DNA of 64,000 nucleotides from Psychrobacillus vulpis (GCF_006861825.1 NZ_VDGI01000004.1:108130-172129), one strand, 5' to 3'. Positions 1-7,557 are shown, numbered from the stretch's first letter. Program-made: numbers and translations. Notes: generated from the sequence alone by a model not told the origin.

Positions 1-30
1 TGTGCAAAATAATTTGAAAGTAAACGCAAA

Positions 31-63
31 AATGCCTATCAAGAATAAATCTTGATAGGCATT
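31..63 (-). terminator. Terminator after the first CAP gene
   Basis: A near-perfect inverted repeat (AATGCCTATCAAGA / TCTTGATAGGCATT, 5-base loop) lies just downstream of the minus-strand CAP gene and has a T-rich run in that direction, as expected for an intrinsic terminator. Confidence 0.75.
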
Positions 64-96
64 ACTAGTTCAAAGAGCTTGTAAACTTATATGAAC

Positions 97-732
97 TTAT
101 TTTCCGATAAATTGTTGTGTCCAGTAGTATCCACTATCAGATAATCCTACTCCGATATGTGTATATGCTGGGTTCATAATATTTTCTCTATGACCTGGTG
201 ATTTCATCCATGCGTCAACGACTTCTGCTGCAGTACGTTGTCCCATCGCAATATTTTCTGCTGCTGACTTATACGAAATACCAAGAGATTTCATTTGATC
301 AAATGGTGAGCCGTATGTTGGGCTCGTATGAGAAAAGTAGTTTTTGTTTTTCATATCTTGAGATTTAGCTTGTGCTGATTGTGTAAGTGTAGTATCGATT
401 TGTAATGCTTTTAGTCCAGCTTTAGTACGTTCTTTATTTGTTAAATCTACAACTTCTTGAATGACTGCAGGTACTGTTGCTCCTTCACTTGCTGTTTGAG
501 CAGGCTTCTGTTCTGTAGCTTCTTGTTTAGTAGTAGTTTGATTCACGTTCTCAGTAGGCTGACTGTTGTTATTTTTATATTGAAATGGAGAGTTCCATGT
601 TTGTGTCTCACAAGTTTTTGCTTCTGAAGTGGTATTTGAATTATCAGTTGACATAGATGCTTCCACAGAGTGTGTTGAAAATAGTAAGCTTCCCGCAAGT
701 ACCACAACTAGTAACGAATAGTTTTTATTCAT
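97..732 (-). CDS. Secreted CAP-domain (SCP/PR1, YkwD-like) protein, copy 1
   Basis: 211 residues. An N-terminal signal peptide (basic MNKNYS, then hydrophobic LLVVVLAGSLLFS, cleavage near SVEAS) is followed by a Thr/Asn/Gln-rich low-complexity linker to about residue 85. A C-terminal CAP domain of about 120 residues has the family hallmarks: FSHTSP (His), AAENIA (Glu), SPGHRENIMNP (His/Glu) and a closing GYYWTQQFIGK. The start has a strong site (GGAGGAGAAG) 5-6 bases upstream. CAP proteins in bacilli are exported; their substrate or role is mostly unknown and I infer none. The gene is almost identical to the one at 4301-4936, differing at about four residues (V/G at 10, V/D in the VPAxIQE stretch, A/V in GLKxLQ, D/E in GLSxSG), and is related to the one ending at 5338. 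Confidence 0.93.
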   Translation of the reverse strand: MNKNYSLLVVVLAGSLLFSTHSVEASMSTDNSNTTSEAKTCETQTWNSPFQYKNNNSQPTENVNQTTTKQEATEQKPAQTASEGATVPAVIQEVVDLTNKERTKAGLKALQIDTTLTQSAQAKSQDMKNKNYFSHTSPTYGSPFDQMKSLGISYKSAAENIAMGQRTAAEVVDAWMKSPGHRENIMNPAYTHIGVGLSDSGYYWTQQFIGK

Positions 733-915
733 TTACTTCTCCTCCTTCGTCTTTTGCTTTCTCATTAAAACATGAAATTGGAGGTTTTTTTTCAATAAAA
801 TATTCCAGTGAATCCAGTCTAGCTGAAAATGTTATCAAGAACAGCCATACTTTTTTAAAAAATTGGATAAACTATCCTCCATGCTTAGTTATTTCTTCTG
901 AAATGCTGTTGACAG
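97..915. repeat. 819-bp direct repeat, copy 1
   Basis: Bases 97-915 match 4301-5119 almost perfectly without any indel (constant offset 4,204). The repeat starts at the CAP stop codon, covers the whole gene and about 183 bases of upstream DNA, and ends at the shared CTGTTGACAG, after which the copies diverge. The promoter is therefore duplicated with the gene. Confidence 0.95.
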
Positions 916-1119
916 ATTTGGAGATTCCTCAATATACAACGAAAATCCTACTAGGCTGACTGAATTACAAGCAATAACTCATGATTGTATCCTGAATAAA
1001 TGTAATGTACAAAAGTATCATTCTAATGTCTCGATACTTACTTGGATTGTTATTATTAATAAAAATATTTGAAACTTCAGCTATAATTTATATATGCAAT
1101 GCAGAAAGGTTGGGTAAAA
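733..1119. other. Intergenic region between CAP copy 1 and the ArsR-type gene
   Basis: 387 bases with no supportable gene. The left half belongs to the 819-bp repeat and must carry the CAP promoter (minus strand). The right half is unique and AT-rich and leads into the plus-strand regulator. I see no clear operator or riboswitch. Confidence 0.6.
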
Positions 1120-1806
1120 ATGAGTATAAATCCAAATATGTCGGAAGTGGCTGCTCTACTTGGGGAGAAATCGCGGGCAACAATTCTAACTAGTTTAATG
1201 GACGGGCGTTTTCATACTGCCAGTGAATTAGCTTTTATGGCTGGGATTACACCTCAAACAGCGAGCTTTCACCTTTCAAAATTGGTTGAAGGGAACCTAG
1301 TTATCGTTGAAAAAAACGGACGTCATCGTTATTTTAAGTTAGCCAATGGAGACATCGCACGAATTTTAGAAACGTTTCTTTCGATATCTCCACCTCCCGA
1401 AGTTCGTTCATTAAAACAATCTAGTCAATTAAAATTGCTTCAGGAAGCCAGAACTTGTTATGACCATTTAGCAGGTAAATTAGGTGTCTACTTAACTGAA
1501 GCGTTGTTGAACTCTGGTTATTTGAAAAAAGAAGAGAGAGAATTTGTAGTCACACCAAAAGGAGAACATTTCTTTTCTGATTTCGGTATAGATTTAAGTG
1601 ACTTAAAAAGAAAACGTAGATCATTTTCTCATGCATGTTTAGATTGGAGTGAGCGTCAACATCATCTTGCTGGAGCTTTAGGACATCGACTTTTTACACA
1701 CTTTTTGGAAGTAGGTTGGATAGTTCGAGTTCCTTCGATTCGCGCTGTAAAAGTCACAGTTAAAGGGAAAGTAGGATTTAAACAATTTTTTAATATAAAT
1801 GTGTAA
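1120..1806 (+). CDS. ArsR-family winged-helix transcriptional regulator
   Basis: 228 residues from ATG 1120, chosen because AGAAAGG lies 11-12 bases upstream; an upstream in-frame ATG at 1099 has no site. Residues 1-90 form an ArsR-type winged helix: LLGEKSRATILTSLMDGR, then the recognition helix region AGITPQTASFHLSKLVEGNLV and the wing EKNGRHRYFKL. A C-terminal region of about 130 residues has no metal-binding motif that I recognise; larger ArsR-like regulators of bacilli have such an extension. It stands alone on the plus strand between minus-strand genes. The effector and targets cannot be read from the sequence. Confidence 0.85.
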   Translation: MSINPNMSEVAALLGEKSRATILTSLMDGRFHTASELAFMAGITPQTASFHLSKLVEGNLVIVEKNGRHRYFKLANGDIARILETFLSISPPPEVRSLKQSSQLKLLQEARTCYDHLAGKLGVYLTEALLNSGYLKKEEREFVVTPKGEHFFSDFGIDLSDLKRKRRSFSHACLDWSERQHHLAGALGHRLFTHFLEVGWIVRVPSIRAVKVTVKGKVGFKQFFNINV

Positions 1807-1822
1807 TTTAGCGCAAAGAAAA

Positions 1823-1871
1823 AATCCCTTTCCTAGTAGCAGATTTATTTTCTGCACACTAAGAAGGGATT
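1823..1871. terminator. Terminator-like inverted repeat between convergent genes
   Basis: AATCCCTT and AAGGGATT arms enclose an inner GCAGA/TCTGC stem. The structure lies between the plus-strand regulator and the minus-strand EamA gene and could serve both. Confidence 0.55.
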
Positions 1872-1913
1872 CTAGTCTGTGATTGAACGGTTTACAGCAA
1901 GCTACTCATTTAT

Positions 1914-2798
1914 TTATAATGTTCTTCTAACAAGACTACTTTTCTGCTGAAAATTACTATTTACAAGATAGATACCAATAATAATAAACAAGCCACCAAC
2001 TATGAGTGAGGAGTATAACGGCTCTCCTAGTAATAACCAACCAGACAAAACACCGAAGAAAGGTGCCAAAAATAAATAAGCACTCGTCTTTCCTGGATCA
2101 CCATTTTGTAAAAGATAATACCAAACTGCAAATTGAACAATCGAAGACATTATACTTAACCATAATAAAATAAAGAATGAATTGACGTTCAAAATAAAGA
2201 ATGGTTTTTCAAAAAGAAAACTACAAAGTAAAAGTAGTAATCCACCAAAAAGCATCTGATAGGCAGATAAAACCCAAGTATCGAAAAACGCTCCCCACTT
2301 TTTAGCTAATAGTGTGGAGATTGCCCAAAAAACAGCGGAAAGAATTCCAAATAGAATGCCAATCTTAAATTCAATTTGTGCACCCATCGTAATACTTACC
2401 CCCACTAACCCTAAAAGAACACCAATCCATTGATAAAGTTTATAGTTAGTTTTTAAAAAGATAGTACCGAATACAACCACAAGTAATGGGTTCGTGAATG
2501 TAAGAATTGAAGATTCGCTAGCTGTAATAGTTCGCAAACTCAAGAAAATACATCCCATAACACCAGCTGTTTGGAAAGCACCAATAGTAAGCATCATTAT
2601 CCAGTTTCCTTGGGTTGTTGGATGCTTTCTTTTTAATACGATAACTATTACTGCCATTATAAATCCTGCAAGTGTGAAACGTAATGCTGCTAATAACAAC
2701 GGGGATGAATAAAGCAATGCAACTTTAACTACAGCAAAAGAAGAACCCATTAAAAATGTTGTTAATAGTATCAACAGTATAAATTTGTAATTATTCAT
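1914..2798 (-). CDS. EamA/DMT-family membrane transporter
   Basis: 294 residues with about ten hydrophobic segments in two five-helix halves, the layout of drug/metabolite transporter superfamily exporters. Typical stretches include ALRFTLAGF in the first half and YLFLAPFFGVLSGWLLLGEPL in the second, with a short basic tail. Members export or import small metabolites; the substrate cannot be inferred. The start codon overlaps the stop of a short upstream frame (ATGA), which may be coincidental. Its length is normal for the family. Confidence 0.88.
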   Translation of the reverse strand: MNNYKFILLILLTTFLMGSSFAVVKVALLYSSPLLLAALRFTLAGFIMAVIVIVLKRKHPTTQGNWIMMLTIGAFQTAGVMGCIFLSLRTITASESSILTFTNPLLVVVFGTIFLKTNYKLYQWIGVLLGLVGVSITMGAQIEFKIGILFGILSAVFWAISTLLAKKWGAFFDTWVLSAYQMLFGGLLLLLCSFLFEKPFFILNVNSFFILLWLSIMSSIVQFAVWYYLLQNGDPGKTSAYLFLAPFFGVLSGWLLLGEPLYSSLIVGGLFIIIGIYLVNSNFQQKSSLVRRTL

Positions 2799-3013
2799 TG
2801 TGTAATCTCCCTACATATATTAATAACCAATCCATGGCTATTATAACTGCTGAATATTTCAGCAATCATCGAAGTATGGAATGCAAATGGAGATTTGTTA
2901 AAAATAATAACCTCAAAGTTGTTTGAATCGATTTCTCTACTTGTGAATTGGTTAGTCGAAATTGAAAATCGCAAATAATTATCTTTCTTGACCCTAGTTC
3001 CCGTAGACGACAA
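2795..3013 (-). pseudogene. Unrecognised short frame upstream of the EamA gene
   Basis: An open frame of about 72 codons ends in an ATGA overlap with the transporter start. Its only candidate start is a TTG with no ribosome site, so it may be the 3' remnant of a longer gene. The translation (YLRFSISTNQFTSREID, then IFNKSPFAFHTSMIAEIF) matches nothing I recognise. It is listed because the overlap could be real coupling, but it may well be non-coding. Confidence 0.2.
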
Positions 3014-3019
3014 GTGGAA

Positions 3020-3535
3020 TTATACTAAATATTTTTCCTTGATGATATTTACATGATGAAGTTCATGCCCCGCAATAATGTAAGCAAGAGCTCTTACAGA
3101 TAGTTCACTATTGTTGGCAAAACCTCTCCTAGACCAAAATTCTTCAGACAGTCCTCTAACTAGTGTAATGGTTGAACCTCTTACTGCAATATACTCCTCT
3201 AGTAAATCTGCTAAAGAGCGAGAATGGAATGAAGCCTCTTTGACATATTGTTCGTCATCATAGCCTGCGAGAGGAGTTTTATCTCCTCTCGATATTCTTA
3301 GTAACCTATAGCTCATAATTCGTTCAGTGTCTATAAGATGACCAATTACTTCTTTTAATGTCCATTTACCTAAAGCATAACGATAATTTGCCTGTGCATC
3401 AGAAATGTCCATAAGTAATTCAGTTGTATCCTCAAGCTGTTTGAATAGAATAGTGGTCAAGCTGTCTTCTGACACCAGACTAATATACTTACTATAATAA
3501 GTGGGGTATTCTTGATTTGAAGGTTTATTGTACAT
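3020..3535 (-). CDS. DinB-family (DinB_2) putative metal-dependent protein
   Basis: 171 residues in a DinB/YfiT-like four-helix-bundle pattern. Three conserved His positions form the usual metal site: EVIGHLIDTERIMSYRLLRI in the first half and AGHELHHVNIIKEKYL at the C-terminus. AAAGGAGGAAATGAA precedes the ATG. Family members are thiol- or DNA-damage-linked proteins and transferases of poorly known function. A distant second DinB-type gene lies at 30926-31396. Confidence 0.88.
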   Translation of the reverse strand: MYNKPSNQEYPTYYSKYISLVSEDSLTTILFKQLEDTTELLMDISDAQANYRYALGKWTLKEVIGHLIDTERIMSYRLLRISRGDKTPLAGYDDEQYVKEASFHSRSLADLLEEYIAVRGSTITLVRGLSEEFWSRRGFANNSELSVRALAYIIAGHELHHVNIIKEKYLV

Positions 3536-3670
3536 TTCATTTCCTCCTTTTTTATTACCATAATATACTACTTTTAATCATACACGACAATTACTTCTTA
3601 ATCGTTTGTAAATAACAACAGGAACACTTTGTTTTATATCATATTTCATTTAGATACTAAAATAATTAAA

Positions 3671-3696
3671 GGCCCAAATCATATGTGATTTGGGCC
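3671..3696. repeat. Perfect 26-bp palindrome flanking a decayed element (left copy)
   Basis: GGCCCAAATCA / TGATTTGGGCC with a 4-base loop, AT-rich on both sides like an intrinsic terminator. The same palindrome, with one mismatch, recurs at 4206-4231 on the other side of the element at 3699-4205. Confidence 0.8.
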
Positions 3697-3754
3697 ATCA
3701 GACTGTAGACAAATTCGTTTTACAATGAGTAGAGATGTATAAGAGAATCAGCAG

Positions 3755-3894
3755 GGCCCGCCACTTCGCTTTCCGTGGGCTTGGCTTCAGCCTCCTCGTC
3801 ACTGCAAAGACACTGGCCAAATAAAGTTCGGCCAGTGTCTTTCCTGCGGGGTCTTCAGCTCAAGCTATTCCCACAGGAGTCTCCGTGGCGGGCA
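3755..3894. repeat. GC-rich palindromic intergenic repeat 1
   Basis: Outer arms GCCCGCCAC / GTGGCGGGC. The interior contains TTCCGTGGGC, AGCCTCCTCG, TGCGGGGTCTTC and CCACAGGAGTC, the same ordered blocks as the other GC-rich repeats in this window. Base composition is far from the surrounding DNA. Confidence 0.8.
3806..3842. repeat. Terminator-like hairpin embedded in repeat 1
   Basis: AAAGACACTGGCC / GGCCAGTGTCTTT with an 11-base loop interrupts the GC-rich repeat. The equivalent position of the second copy (near 49270) lacks it, so it was inserted in copy A or lost from copy B. Confidence 0.75.
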
Positions 3895-4052
3895 CTGCCT
3901 ATTTTTCAAAAGTTGAAAGTGGAAATCAAAAGATGCTGTGATCCAATCAATGTTTCTCGGAATATCTGATAAAAATATCGGATAGACTATCCCATCTCAT
4001 CAAATTGATAAGCTTTAATTGTCCACTTTTCTGTTTATTGAAGATAAAAATA

Positions 4053-4156
4053 AGCGGAAGGCGGCGACTCCTGCGGGACAGCGAGACAGTCCAAGACCCC
4101 GCAGGCAAAGCCGAGGAGGCTTGGTGCGAGCCCGCGGAAAGCGCCCGCCTGGAGCG
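4053..4156. repeat. GC-rich palindromic intergenic repeat 2 (inverted)
   Basis: Contains GGCGGCGACTCCTGCGGG, AAGACCCCGCAGG, GCCGAGGAGGC and CCCGCGGAAAGCG, the reverse complement of the blocks seen in repeats 1 and 3-5. It lies within copy A near its right end. Confidence 0.8.
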
Positions 4157-4205
4157 TTCTTAATACATTAGGATTCATAAAAATGCATTTGCTATCAAAC
4201 TGAAA

Positions 4206-4231
4206 GGCCCAAATCATATGTGATTTGGACC
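4206..4231. repeat. 26-bp palindrome flanking copy A (right copy)
   Basis: Same sequence as 3671-3696 except for one base in the right arm. It also sits 70 bases downstream of the second CAP gene stop and could act as its terminator. Confidence 0.8.
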
Positions 4232-4300
4232 TTTACTTGCTACTTTAATATTTATTCTTAAACCTAATCCATCAATAAGTGTTGGTAGGTATTCAAATTA

Positions 4301-4936
4301 TTATTTTCCGATAAATTGTTGTGTCCAGTAGTAGCCACTTTCAGATAATCCTACTCCGATATGTGTATACGCTGGGTTCATTATATTTTCTCTATGACCT
4401 GGTGACTTCATCCATGCGTCAACGACTTCTGCTGCAGTACGTTGTCCCATCGCAATATTTTCTGCTGCTGACTTATACGAAATACCAAGAGATTTCATTT
4501 GATCAAAAGGTGATCCGTATGTTGGACTCGTATGAGAAAAGTAGTTTTTGTTTTTCATATCTTGAGATTTAGCTTGTGCTGATTGTGTAAGTGTAGTATC
4601 GATTTGTAATACTTTTAGTCCAGCTTTAGTACGTTCTTTATTTGTTAAATCTACAACCTCTTGAATGTCTGCAGGTACCGTTGCTCCTTCACTTGCTGTT
4701 TGAGCAGGCTTCTGTTCTGTAGCTTCTTGTTTAGTAGTAGTTTGATTCACGTTCTCAGTAGGCTGACTGTTGTTATTTTTATATTGAAATGGAGAGTTCC
4801 ATGTTTGTGTCTCACAAGTTTTTGCTTCTGAAGTGGTATTTGAATTATCAGTTGACATAGATGCTTCCACAGAGTGTGTTGAAAATAGTAAGCTTCCCGC
4901 AAGTACCCCAACTAGTAACGAATAGTTTTTATTCAT
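4301..4936 (-). CDS. Secreted CAP-domain (SCP/PR1, YkwD-like) protein, copy 2
   Basis: 211 residues, about 98% identical to the product of 97-732: the same signal peptide, the same Gln/Thr-rich linker and the same CAP motifs (FSHTSP, AAENIA, SPGHRENIMNP, GYYWTQQFIGK). The strong ribosome site and about 180 bases of upstream sequence are also shared. The near-identity extends to synonymous positions and non-coding DNA, so the duplication is recent or kept alike by gene conversion. Confidence 0.93.
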   Translation of the reverse strand: MNKNYSLLVGVLAGSLLFSTHSVEASMSTDNSNTTSEAKTCETQTWNSPFQYKNNNSQPTENVNQTTTKQEATEQKPAQTASEGATVPADIQEVVDLTNKERTKAGLKVLQIDTTLTQSAQAKSQDMKNKNYFSHTSPTYGSPFDQMKSLGISYKSAAENIAMGQRTAAEVVDAWMKSPGHRENIMNPAYTHIGVGLSESGYYWTQQFIGK

Positions 4937-5119
4937 TTACTTCTCCTCCTTCGTCTTTTGCTTTCTCATTAAAACATGAAATTGGAGGTTTTTTTTCAAT
5001 AAAATATTCCAGTGAATCCAGTCTAGCTGAAAATGTTATCAAGAACAGCCATACTTTTTTTAAAAATTGGATAAACTATCCTCCATGCTTAGTTATTTCT
5101 TCTGAAATGCTGTTGACAG
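4301..5119. repeat. 819-bp direct repeat, copy 2
   Basis: Partner of 97-915 in the same orientation. Recombination between the two would delete or duplicate the 4.2-kb segment carrying the ArsR, EamA and DinB genes. Confidence 0.95.
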
Positions 5120-5299
5120 TTTTGTATAGTCCTCGTCTAAGATGATTTTCTTATTTCAATCAATATATTATTATTAAATTCTTTTTACTTAAACATAAAA
5201 AACCATACAGATATTCATTACGATTTTATTGAATGAAAGAAAAATATTATTTTATATCTGTCATTTCAAACTATCGAATAGAATCGCGTTTACACAAAA

Positions 5300-5329
5300 A
5301 AACCTACCAAATTCTATCTTGGTAGGTTT
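5300..5329 (-). terminator. Terminator after the third CAP gene
   Basis: AAACCTACCAA / TTGGTAGGTTT with an 8-base loop directly downstream of the minus-strand CAP gene; the plus-strand A-run gives a U-tract. Confidence 0.75.
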
Positions 5330-5337
5330 ACAATCTA

Positions 5338-6180
5338 TTATTTTCCGATGAATTGTTGTGTCCAGTAGTATCCGCTATCAGATAATCCAACTCCGATATG
5401 AGTGTATGATGGGTTCATAATATTTGCTCTATGTCCTGGAGATTTCATCCAAGCATCTACTACTTCAGCTGCACTACGTTGACCCATTGCAATATTCTCT
5501 GCTGCTGATTTATAAGAAACACCAAAAGATTTCATTTGATCAAACGGTGAGCCGTATGTTGGGCTAGTATGAGAAAAATAGTTTTTGTTTTTCATATCTT
5601 GAGATTTAGCTTGTGCTGATTGCGTAAGTTTCGCATCAATTTGTAAAGGTTTCAAACCTGCATTCGTACGTTCTTTGTTTGTTAAATCAACAACTTGCTG
5701 AATAACAGAACCAACTTTAACGTCTTGCTTGTTCTCAGTTACTGGTTGTTGTACTGAAGTACTTGGTTTTTGTGTAACCGGTTTTTGTGCTACTGGTTTT
5801 TGTTCTACTGGCTTTTGAGCAACCGGTTTTTGTGCTACAGGCTTTTGTGCTACTGGCTTTTGCGCTACTGGCTTTTGTTCTACTGGCTTTTGCGCTACTG
5901 GCTTTTGCGCTACTTGTTGATTTTGAGCAGCTTGTAATTCTTTTAGAATCATTGGTTTTAGAGCTAATAATTCGTTATTAATAATATTTTGAATGGCCTT
6001 GTCATTTAAATTGTAATTAGACAAAATATTAACCGGTGATTGCCATTTATAAATAACAGATGATTGTGCCTCGGAAGTAGTTTGTGAATTTCCAGTTGTA
6101 GTCGCTGCATCTGCTGTATTAGTAGAAAACAATAAGCTCCCTGCTAGTAGACCAACCATGATAGAATGTTTTTTATTCAA
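5338..6180 (-). CDS. Secreted CAP-domain protein with KPVAQ repeat linker
   Basis: About 280 residues. Signal peptide (NKKHSIMVGLLAGSLLFS, cleavage near ADAAT), a unique stretch to about residue 95, roughly ten VAQKP/VEQKP pentapeptide units, then a CAP domain closely similar to the two upstream copies (FSHTSP, AAENIA, SPGHRANIMNP, GYYWTQQFIGK). The repeat linker resembles flexible or wall-spanning spacers. The ATG at 6186 sits only two bases after GGAGGA; the TTG two codons later (6180) has normal spacing and aligns with the MNKNYS start of the paralogs, so I prefer it. Function beyond an exported CAP protein is unknown. Confidence 0.9.
   Translation of the reverse strand: MNKKHSIMVGLLAGSLLFSTNTADAATTTGNSQTTSEAQSSVIYKWQSPVNILSNYNLNDKAIQNIINNELLALKPMILKELQAAQNQQVAQKPVAQKPVEQKPVAQKPVAQKPVAQKPVAQKPVEQKPVAQKPVTQKPSTSVQQPVTENKQDVKVGSVIQQVVDLTNKERTNAGLKPLQIDAKLTQSAQAKSQDMKNKNYFSHTSPTYGSPFDQMKSFGVSYKSAAENIAMGQRSAAEVVDAWMKSPGHRANIMNPSYTHIGVGLSDSGYYWTQQFIGK
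5764..5913. repeat. 15-bp tandem repeats encoding VAQKP units
   Basis: About ten units of 15 bases (GGCTTTTGCGCTACT on the plus strand) with small third-position changes. In-frame unit gain or loss would change linker length without breaking the protein. Confidence 0.9.
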
Positions 6181-6339
6181 TTTCATTTCCTCCTTCTTTT
6201 GTGCACCCCTATTGTAAACACAAAATCTGAGGAAGTTTTCTCATAATATATTCCAACACTACCATCTTGCATTTATATATTGATAGAAATCATTATCTAT
6301 TCCTTCTTTTTTGGTTAACATAACCAATGCACTCAAAAT

Positions 6340-6600
6340 TTACGTTTCATCTACTGTTGACAGTTTCATATATTCCTCTCTGTAAATGGTTATAAGTTTT
6401 TGTTGATCCATATCAGATAAATCACTTTGAGTGATTCGATTCACTGCAATCTCATACTTTTTATGAATCGATTGTCTAGCTCTTGGATGTGTTAATTCGT
6501 CCAAAAGCTCGCTTACTACAAATTTACGTATATCTTCTACTGTTTGAAGTTTATCTGTTGACACTCTTCCTTTAAACAGTAATTGAAACGACTTAATCAT
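6340..6600 (-). CDS. Hypothetical protein in an operon with a COG0523 GTPase
   Basis: 86 residues, mostly helical and charged (VEDIRKFVVSELLDELTHPRARQSIHKKYE), without membrane segments or a Cys/His cluster. Its ATG overlaps the end of the GTPase gene by 8 bases, indicating translational coupling. I do not recognise the family. The coupling suggests it works with the GTPase, but that is inference. Confidence 0.75.
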   Translation of the reverse strand: MIKSFQLLFKGRVSTDKLQTVEDIRKFVVSELLDELTHPRARQSIHKKYEIAVNRITQSDLSDMDQQKLITIYREEYMKLSTVDET

Positions 6601-7498
6601 TACTTATTCTCCCTAACACATCTATTCTATCTACTTGATCGCCAATAATAACGATTTGAGGTGGCATTTTTATCATTTCAGGTAGCCATTGTACCATTCC
6701 ATACGCATATTGAAATAATAATGGGTTTTTATGTCCTACTAATGGAACATACCCCTTCATGCGATATACAGTATCCGGGAGTTCTTTTAACCAACACTCA
6801 AAATCTTCTTGATTAACTGGTTCTTGAAAAGTATGTAATCGAGAAGAAAGAAAAAGCTGTTTGCCAATCGCTGTTTCGTTTATTTCTTTTTCATGAAAAG
6901 TTGCTTCTATCTTCTTCATAATGTTTAGAGGAAGTTTACTATTAGAGGTCTGAATAATAGGTGCTTTTGCATTTAGTGCTTGTAATTGCATCGTAACTGT
7001 TGCAATTTCAGAATCCGTTAATAAATCGATTTTATTTGCAACTATTAAATGAGCATGTCTTATTTGTTCTAAAAACAACATACGTGTTTGAGGTGTCATT
7101 TTATCTCGGTCTAGCCACCTCTTACAATCTGCTACTGTAATAATCCCCTTCATATTTAGCTTACTTGCAAAAAGTGGAGAATAAACAGCATCCATTGCTT
7201 CAACTGGATGTGCGGCACCTGTTGTTTCTATTAATAACACATCAAAGCTTTCACCTTCTAAAAGCATTTGAAGTTGAGCTTCCATTTTTTCAGATCCCGT
7301 ACAGCAAATACAACCCTCCAACATCTCTTTTAGCGGTACATCTGCTTCTACTGCTCTACTATCGAAAGGTAGCTTTCCTAGTTCATTCATTATTACCGCG
7401 GGTTTCGTTCCTTCCTTTTTAAACTGTTCAATAATATGTGACAGTAAAGAGGTTTTGCCACTTCCTAAGAAACCACTTAAAAGGTAAACATCAATCAT
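6593..7498 (-). CDS. COG0523 (CobW/YjiA-type) metal-chaperone GTPase
   Basis: 301 residues. G1 Walker A GFLGSGKTS near residue 10, the CxCC metal motif (EGCICC) near 63, a G3-like ETTGAAHP near 92, and the G4 motif NKID near 156. A CobW C-terminal region follows (FECWLKELPDTVYRMKGYV). COG0523 proteins load Zn, Co or Ni into client enzymes; members in bacilli are often Zur-regulated. I see no clear Zur box upstream, so the metal is open. AAAGGAGT precedes the ATG. It heads a two-gene unit with the 86-residue protein downstream. Confidence 0.9.
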   Translation of the reverse strand: MIDVYLLSGFLGSGKTSLLSHIIEQFKKEGTKPAVIMNELGKLPFDSRAVEADVPLKEMLEGCICCTGSEKMEAQLQMLLEGESFDVLLIETTGAAHPVEAMDAVYSPLFASKLNMKGIITVADCKRWLDRDKMTPQTRMLFLEQIRHAHLIVANKIDLLTDSEIATVTMQLQALNAKAPIIQTSNSKLPLNIMKKIEATFHEKEINETAIGKQLFLSSRLHTFQEPVNQEDFECWLKELPDTVYRMKGYVPLVGHKNPLLFQYAYGMVQWLPEMIKMPPQIVIIGDQVDRIDVLGRISND

Positions 7499-7524
7499 CC
7501 GTCCAAACTCCTTTATTCCTGTTG

Positions 7525-7553
7525 AAAAAGCTGACCGAATAGGCCAGCTTTTT
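7525..7553 (-). terminator. Terminator of the ctpB-like gene
   Basis: AAAAAGCTG and CAGCTTTTT arms with an inner CC/GG pair, directly after the protease stop codon. Confidence 0.7.
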
Positions 7554-7557
7554 CAAG

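Larger units (their letters stand above)
3699..4205. mobile_element. Decayed IS1182-like/MITE element, copy A
   Basis: About 507 bases that match 49157-49755 over most of their length. The left end reads CAGACTGTAGACAAA and the right end TTTGCTATCAAACTG, an imperfect inverted repeat. It contains two GC-rich palindromic repeats and no coding capacity. It is bracketed by two copies of the same 26-bp hairpin, which looks like a long target duplication. The IS1182 link comes from the related element at 48453-49802, which carries transposase remnants. Confidence 0.7.

Noticed and set aside
657..959. Plus-strand frame of 100 codons opposite the CAP promoter, repeated at 4861-5145
   Set aside because: It is antisense to the CAP start and its conservation is explained by the duplicated segment.
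5764..5981. Regular 15-bp repeats that could suggest a CRISPR array
   Set aside because: The repeats are contiguous without spacers and encode VAQKP in frame in a secreted protein.
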